Source: Chitinivibrionales bacterium (lineage in GTDB: Bacteria > Fibrobacterota > Chitinivibrionia > Chitinivibrionales > JANQEN01). Taken from it: DNA of 5,401 nt. Below are positions 1 through 3,009 of the stretch, one piece after another (positions within the stretch are counted from its first letter, which is position 1; each line of letters starts with the position of its first letter). Made by a program: the position numbers and the translations under genes. The stretch is taken from contig JAUVGS010000179.1 in the NCBI GenBank assembly GCA_030593665.1, positions 1-5,401 of the forward strand. Reading direction: 5' to 3'. Below the pieces are notes generated by a model. That model worked only from the letters and a program-made list of their open reading frames with translations, was not told the DNA's origin and ran no database searches.

Positions 1-25
1 AAGCTTTTTTCTTTTAATTCGTAAA

Positions 26-394
26 TCATAAATCGATGACAAACCGAGCCCCGCTCACAGACGCAGAGAACCCACGAAGGTTAATTACGGCTGCAGCGAG
101 TTTCTCTGTCAGTTCGGCAGCCACGCCGCGCCTGTTTTCGCCCTCGACGCGGACCGAATGAACGTTGTTCGTTACGTTGAAGCCTAAGTTCGCTGCAGCG
201 GCCACCTCCGCATCCCCACGTAGCGGAGTAACAAACACAACTCCCATGCCGGGCTTCTCCGGAGAGCGTCTCGCGAGGACAAAATCGAGATCAGCACCGG
301 CTTCCCTCAATCCGGCCAGCATGGTTGCCAAACCACCGGGCTCATCCTTAATGCTCGCAGCCCACGCATTTACACGTTCGACAATCAGTTCCAT
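26..394 (-). CDS. Tandem ACT-domain protein, C-terminus apparently truncated
   Basis: This encodes a 122-residue cytoplasmic protein with no signal peptide or membrane segment. Residues 4-58 form a complete ACT domain: strand VERVNAWAASI, the DEPGGLA turn and helix, then a second strand pair through GVVFVTP. Residues 77-122 start a second one (VHSVRVEG, the NRRGVAAEL helix, INLRGFSASV, ARFVIDL). ACT domains bind amino acids or similar small ligands and regulate metabolism. Stand-alone tandem ACT proteins with the APEKPG/GVVFVTP pattern are, from memory, about 140 residues. Here the gene stops at the end of the third strand of domain 2, so the last helix and strand are missing. I chose the ATG at 392-394 over an in-frame ATG at 446-448 because AGGAGG sits 7 bp upstream of it and the likely promoter overlaps the longer start. 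The ligand is unknown. The ACT assignment is firm; the truncation is inferred from remembered family length. Confidence 0.85.
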   Translation of the reverse strand: MELIVERVNAWAASIKDEPGGLATMLAGLREAGADLDFVLARRSPEKPGMGVVFVTPLRGDAEVAAAANLGFNVTNNVHSVRVEGENRRGVAAELTEKLAAAVINLRGFSASVSGARFVIDL

Positions 395-401
395 TTTCCT
401 G

Positions 402-407
402 CCTCCT
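402..407 (-). promoter_or_regulatory. Ribosome-binding site of the ACT-domain gene
   Basis: The minus strand reads AAAGGAGGCAGGAAAATG. The AGGAGG core is 7 bp from the ATG at 392-394, a near-ideal Shine-Dalgarno match and spacing. It decides the start in favour of the 122-residue protein over the 140-residue one. Confidence 0.85.
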
Positions 408-419
408 TTCTTTCTTGTT

Positions 420-448
420 ACTATATATTCCCTTCTTCGCATTGGCAA
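420..448 (-). promoter_or_regulatory. Sigma70-type promoter of the ACT-domain gene
   Basis: On the minus strand TTGCCA (443-448) and TATAGT (420-425) each match five of six consensus positions and are separated by exactly 17 bp. Transcription would begin near 413, giving a leader of about 19 nt that contains the ribosome-binding site. The longer in-frame start at 446-448 lies inside the -35 box and would not be transcribed from here. No operator-like palindrome is evident around it. Confidence 0.6.
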
Positions 449-840
449 CCCAACGATTTAATTACATGGAAAAAAACCTATCTATTAAACTACTAAATTC
501 CTATCCCTTTTGTTAATAAATTTATAATTTTTCTAAAGATAGTTCTTTTAAGTACCATAAACGAACTGATTCATTCATCGGGTCCACATTTAATGAAATT
601 TTCAATGAAAAGTGTACCCAACAGGAAAGCATTTGGTGGTATTTCGTAGTATTTTATAGCTTTTTGCGATTTATCTGAAAATGCTAACAAAAAAGCCCTG
701 CAGGATTTGCTCACGGGTTACCATGTAGGCGTATTCGCAGCTACTTCGGCCCTAAGTTTAACTTCTATTATTAGACCTCTGTAGTCGAACCTGCGACATC
801 CGGATTATTAAACTGTTATCCAGGCCCCGTAACCTATAGA
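449..840. other. AT-rich gap with no convincing gene
   Basis: No convincing coding region is visible on either strand. On the minus strand an open frame starting with GTG at 712-714 and ending at 571-573 would give 47 residues (with KYYEIPPNAFLLGT). It overlaps, in another frame, a short run starting with ATG near 577 and ending near 521 (NESVRLWYLKEL). Neither has a ribosome-binding site, so they may be a frameshifted gene relic or chance. A lone tRNA-like string GGTTCGA (minus, 784-790) lacks a matching T stem. The sequence TTAAACTACTAA at 485-496 recurs at 2571-2582, which could be chance in DNA this AT-rich. Confidence 0.5.
689..710 (-). terminator. Weak intrinsic-terminator-like hairpin downstream of the orphan gene
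   Basis: On the minus strand AAATCC (703-708), loop TGCA, then GGGCTTT can pair with one G-U wobble and one A-C mismatch, followed by a run of six T (689-694). It lies about 130 nt beyond the stop of the 841-2091 gene. The stem is short and imperfect, so this is a tentative call; the wobble pair fits minus-strand RNA better than plus-strand RNA. Confidence 0.25.
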
Positions 841-2091
841 TCAGGCCGCCTCATATCTCGTTCCTTTACCTCCACCATCATCAACATTAAATACCGCCAA
901 TAAATCACTATACTTATTAAACCGGTTTTTATCTCGTGTGGCTAACCTGGATTTTGACACAAAATCCAAGGCCTGTTTTTCATAGCAGACAACATCAGTC
1001 CTTTTCAGTAACTTATCTATTAAATCATCCATCTTTCTATTGGATAAACCTTTCCTTTTTAATTTATTTGTTATCCGGGTTTCCTTTTTTATATTCTCCC
1101 AGTAAATATTATCATCAGGAGAGTCCAGGAATCCGATGTTGGGAAAAGAGGGAGAGTGCCATCTTGCCCGGCGAAATGACCGCCAGGGCATATAAAATCT
1201 TCTATTACCATCCTCTAAGAGCCCCACAAATTTAACAAGTTCTTTAATCTCTTTCATTTCAACGGCATTGTTTGCAAGCTTCTTTTTAGCATAGTCCAGG
1301 CCGTGGTTAAGAAAGAAGAACGTTGCGTTGGCACAGTTTTCACCCTTAATCATTTTATAACTACCATAATTAAATTCTGCAGATTGCATAAAAAAGGTCG
1401 CATACAATCTGTTGTCAAAATTTGATTTAAGATCAGTAACGACATGAATAAAATCCGCTATTTCGTCAGGTGACATTTTTTTGATTTTTTTATAAATGCC
1501 CACGGTCATTTTTCCGAAGAAAGGGTATCTTTTTTTTAAAATCCTTAACTCTTCCGTATCGCTTGTTGCATCAACAAATTTCGAATAATCAAAATGGTCA
1601 AGGCTGTCTAATAACGAATACTTAGATTTGGCAGCCTTTTTGTATTCGTCTTCCTTCGAAAAAGGCGCCTTTTTAATATCATGTATCTCGGCCAATCCTC
1701 TGATGACTTTTACAAACCATAAAACATCAAGAAATTTGGGTGGCAATATAGTAGTGGTATTATGTGCAATGTCAATTTTATTCCCATGCATATCTATGGT
1801 ATTGGACAGATACCCTTCAACAAACTCCTGAAAATAGCGGCATACATTATTTGAATTTCCCAGTCGCACAATATATCCATCGTGCCGATAGTCAGAACGT
1901 ACCGCAATAAAAGGGCCGTCGCTTGTTATTCCTTCGACCTCTCTCCCTTCTGACCTGCCTGCATTGTAACTGGTATCGCCGACAGAAAATCCCATGTGTG
2001 CCACATGGTCCCTTCCGAATCTGGTACTGATTCTATTTGATACTGCAAAGTGAATTTCCAGGCCATGTGCTGCGTATTTGCTGTTATTCAT
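841..2091 (-). CDS. Hypothetical protein, 416 residues, unknown function
   Basis: I do not recognise this protein. The ATG at 2089-2091 is supported by AAAGGA at 2100-2105, 8 bp upstream, and a plausible promoter at 2120-2149. It has no signal peptide or clear membrane helix and looks cytoplasmic. Residues 10-115 look beta-rich (LEIHFAVSNRIS, GPFIAVRSDYRHDGYIVRLG). From about 118 it becomes mainly helical and lysine-rich (FLDVLWFVKVIRGLAEI, KKIKKMSPDEIADFIHVV, EMKEIKELVKFVGLLEDG). A striking basic-aromatic stretch, MPWRSFRRARWHSPSFPN at 301-318, could contact nucleic acid, but that is only a guess. The C-terminus is helical and basic (KLKRKGLSNRKMDDLIDKLL), ending in a glycine-rich tail (DDGGGKG). 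The gene is more AT-rich than its neighbours and stands alone next to a palindromic repeat array, so acquisition by transfer is plausible. It is intact over its whole length. Confidence 0.8.
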   Translation of the reverse strand: MNNSKYAAHGLEIHFAVSNRISTRFGRDHVAHMGFSVGDTSYNAGRSEGREVEGITSDGPFIAVRSDYRHDGYIVRLGNSNNVCRYFQEFVEGYLSNTIDMHGNKIDIAHNTTTILPPKFLDVLWFVKVIRGLAEIHDIKKAPFSKEDEYKKAAKSKYSLLDSLDHFDYSKFVDATSDTEELRILKKRYPFFGKMTVGIYKKIKKMSPDEIADFIHVVTDLKSNFDNRLYATFFMQSAEFNYGSYKMIKGENCANATFFFLNHGLDYAKKKLANNAVEMKEIKELVKFVGLLEDGNRRFYMPWRSFRRARWHSPSFPNIGFLDSPDDNIYWENIKKETRITNKLKRKGLSNRKMDDLIDKLLKRTDVVCYEKQALDFVSKSRLATRDKNRFNKYSDLLAVFNVDDGGGKGTRYEAA

Positions 2092-2099
2092 AATTTGTT

Positions 2100-2105
2100 T
2101 CCTTT
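2100..2105 (-). promoter_or_regulatory. Ribosome-binding site of the orphan gene
   Basis: The minus strand reads AAAGGAAACAAATTATG: AAAGGA lies 8 bp before the ATG at 2089-2091. This supports the annotated start. Confidence 0.7.
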
Positions 2106-2119
2106 CTAAATAAGGATTC

Positions 2120-2149
2120 TATATAGATTTATTTTATGTAAAAATACAA
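2120..2149 (-). promoter_or_regulatory. Candidate sigma70-type promoter of the orphan gene
   Basis: On the minus strand TTGTAT (2144-2149) and TATATA (2120-2125) are separated by 18 bp. A start near 2113 would give a leader of about 21 nt carrying the ribosome-binding site, the same compact layout as the ACT-domain gene. The surroundings are very AT-rich, which raises the chance of a spurious match. Confidence 0.45.
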
Positions 2150-2174
2150 TAGGGATTTGGTAAGAATGAAAAGT

Positions 2175-2188
2175 GCCTCAAGAGAGGC
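2175..2188 (-). terminator. Small perfect hairpin, possible terminator
   Basis: GCCTC and GAGGC form a perfect 5-bp stem with a 4-nt loop. On the minus strand it is followed by ACTTTTCATTCTT, a broken T-rich run. It sits just upstream of the orphan-gene promoter and could end any minus-strand transcript entering from the palindrome region or from the large gene. The stem is short and the T run interrupted, so the call is weak. Confidence 0.25.
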
Positions 2189-2277
2189 TGATCTTAATTA
2201 TTTGACCGGTAAATGGCCTTTCCGATTTTGTAATGAACATTTATAACTTTAGTTGGTTGTATGAATTATCGCCTTTA

Positions 2278-2398
2278 GTACCTTACAAGGTGCCAGCTTG
2301 TCCGGTGCACATTGTCCAGGAGGTATCAATTAGAGTTTTAAGGACAATGAAACGATTAGGAAGTGTTATACCCTAACCCAGATAAACTGGATAAGTAC
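2278..2398. repeat. Palindromic unit 1
   Basis: GTAC plus TTA (2278-2281, 2283-2285) can pair with TAAGTAC (2392-2398), leaving one bulged C. Inside are four smaller stems: ACAAG/CTTGT (2285-2289 with 2297-2301), a perfect 8-bp CATTGTCC/GGACAATG (2310-2317 with 2342-2349), TTAGG/CCTAA (2356-2360 with 2372-2376) and CCAG/CTGG with loop ATAAA (2378-2390). Its closing stem is weaker than those of the other two units, and it competes with the better 12-14 bp pairing of 2274-2287 to later copies. Confidence 0.45.
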
Positions 2399-2491
2399 AT
2401 TTACGAAATAATTTTCTACCCTGAAGGGCACCCTGTGCCACATTGTGTCCCTTGAGGGTAAGAAATGGCAGAAAATTATTTCTAAGGTACT
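2394..2491. repeat. Palindromic unit 2, long hairpin
   Basis: GAAATAATTTTCT (2405-2417) is perfectly inverted at 2470-2482, 13 bp. Immediately inside, ACCCTGAAGGG (2418-2428) pairs with CCCTTGAGGGT (2449-2459) with one mismatch, leaving a 10-nt bulge at 2460-2469 on one side. Outside, AGTAC and TTA (2394-2398, 2401-2403) pair with TAA and GTACT (2483-2485, 2487-2491). The tip can alternatively fold as GGCAC-CCT-GTGCC (2427-2439). This is the strongest single palindrome in the window. Confidence 0.75.
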
Positions 2492-2505
2492 AAAGAGCAT
2501 AACTC

Positions 2506-2598
2506 ATAGTGGAAGTAAATTTCCTACTATTCGTTTCTCAAAAGCCGTAGTGTCAAATTCTTATTGAGTGTTAAACTACTAACGCGGGATAAACCCGC
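2506..2598. repeat. Three small hairpins between units 2 and 3
   Basis: ATAGTGGAA (2506-2514) pairs with TTCC and ACTAT (2521-2524, 2526-2530) with one bulged T. CTCAA (2537-2541) pairs with TTGAG (2564-2568) over a 22-nt loop. GCGGG-ATAAA-CCCGC (2584-2598) is a compact GC-rich hairpin; its ATAAA loop also occurs in the CCAG/CTGG hairpin of unit 1. None is followed by a clear T run. Confidence 0.45.
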
Positions 2599-2603
2599 AA
2601 GTA

Positions 2604-2714
2604 AGTTCCTTATCAGATTTCTTTCTAACCGAAGAAAACATTCGGAATAAAGTATTGTAACAAATAAATTTGTAACCAATACCTAAAAAACAAGAAAGCA
2701 ATCTGTAAGGTACT
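2604..2714. repeat. Palindromic unit 3, three-way-junction fold
   Basis: The outer stem pairs AGT, CCTTA, CAGATT and CTTTCT (2604-2626) with AGAAAG, AATCTG, TAAGG and ACT (2693-2714): 20 pairs, two mismatches and one bulged T. It encloses two further hairpins: CCGAA/TTCGG (2629-2633 with 2641-2645) and GTATTG/CAATAC (2652-2657 with 2677-2682). The second is extended inward by ACAAAT-AA-ATTTGT (2660-2673). The outer ends carry the same AGTACCTTA-like motif as unit 2, although the interiors differ. Confidence 0.7.
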
Positions 2715-2736
2715 AAACTACCCCCTCCCTGATTAC

Positions 2737-2766
2737 ATTATGAACATTAATATTTACGGTTTTCAA
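2737..2766 (-). promoter_or_regulatory. Promoter-like sequence facing the palindrome array
   Basis: On the minus strand TTGAAA (2761-2766) and CATAAT (2737-2742) each match five of six consensus positions and are 18 bp apart. It lies inside the start of the winged-helix remnant and points into the repeat array. There is no minus-strand gene right after it. AT-rich DNA gives such matches by chance. Confidence 0.3.
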
Positions 2767-2934
2767 AACAAAACATTAAAAAAAATTCTACCCGGTTTAA
2801 AGAGTGGACAAATATCGCGACTTTTAAAACGATTGCGTGTGCATGGTTTAATAAAAAAAGTTGGAAAAACGTATAAATACTACCTTACTATTGTAATTTT
2901 TGTACTTTCAACTTCTTCAATTACCTCTCTTTAA
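2740..2934 (+). pseudogene. Remnant of a winged-helix C-terminal domain
   Basis: The 64-residue frame contains a recognisable winged-helix core in residues 7-50: GFQNKTLKKIL, then GQISRLLKRLRVHGLIKK as helix-turn-helix, and VGKTYKYYLT as the wing. From memory, this pattern ends a family of roughly 450-residue uncharacterised proteins found in many bacteria, where it reads like GFRNxDL followed by SRxLxxLRxHGLIxK. Here the rest of that protein is absent. The ATG has no ribosome-binding site. The frame is open upstream only to a stop near 2664-2666, and that stretch (AICKVLNYP) overlaps the right end of the repeat array. After T50 (2889) the sequence turns into an unrelated-looking hydrophobic tail where the family would continue with a glycine turn and helix. 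It is best read as a decayed fragment, though a small intact DNA-binding protein is not excluded. Confidence 0.55.
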
Positions 2935-3009
2935 TAATATTTTACCGGATACTTCCATTCGGGGATGTGACAAATCTATGTTATTTCTGTAGAAAAAATA
3001 GCAATCAAC

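Larger units (their letters stand above)
2274..2717. repeat. Palindromic repeat array with 14-bp terminal inverted repeats
   Basis: TTTAGTACCTTACA at 2274-2287 is perfectly inverted at 2704-2717 (TGTAAGGTACTAAA), enclosing 444 bp. The 12-bp core recurs at 2483-2494, and diverged copies occur at 2394-2403 (AGTACATTTA) and 2604-2612 (AGTTCCTTA). These copies bound three successive inverted-repeat units, listed separately. No obvious target-site duplication flanks the ends, unless it is a TA hidden within TTTA/TAAA. The longest open frame inside (about 50 residues, plus strand, ending near 2566) is unrecognised. It may be a MITE-like element, a cluster of palindromic repeats, or a structured RNA. 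The inverted repeats are seen directly; their nature is inference. Confidence 0.7.
2175..2730 (-). ncRNA. Speculative structured RNA across the palindrome array
   Basis: A promoter-like pair at 2737-2766 would start a minus-strand RNA near 2730. It would run through all the inverted repeats and could stop at the hairpin at 2175-2188, about 555 nt in total. No known RNA class (RNase P, tmRNA, 6S, group I or II intron core) was recognised. Palindromes fold equally on either strand and I see no informative G-U pairs in the main stems, so strand and even transcription are unproven. Confidence 0.15.

Noticed and set aside
1..6. HindIII site (AAGCTT) at the very first base, possible cloning junction
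   Set aside because: A six-base site at the window edge may be coincidence and no vector sequence is visible.
395..448. Longer N-terminus for the ACT-domain gene starting at 448
   Set aside because: It lacks a ribosome-binding site, its codons fall over the -35 and -10 elements, and the added residues are basic with no ACT similarity.
485..496. TTAAACTACTAA shared with 2571-2582, possible direct repeat flanking the orphan gene
   Set aside because: A 12-bp match is expected about once by chance in AT-rich DNA of this length, and similarity does not extend beyond it.
780..826. tRNA-like string on the minus strand (GGTTCGA with ATCCGG upstream)
   Set aside because: The T stem GCAGG has no complementary CCTGC after the loop, no anticodon stem or acceptor end can be formed, and no CCA end follows.
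2405..2566. Plus-strand open frame of about 50 residues inside the palindromes
   Set aside because: It has no start codon with a ribosome-binding site, no recognisable similarity, and coincides with perfect inverted repeats that explain the sequence better.
2274..2717. CRISPR array
   Set aside because: The repeats are few, in both orientations, roughly 100-220 bp apart, and there are no regular spacers or cas genes.
2274..2717. Group II or group I intron
   Set aside because: No domain V-like hairpin with the AGC/GAAA pattern, no GUGYG 5' end and no group I core segments were found.
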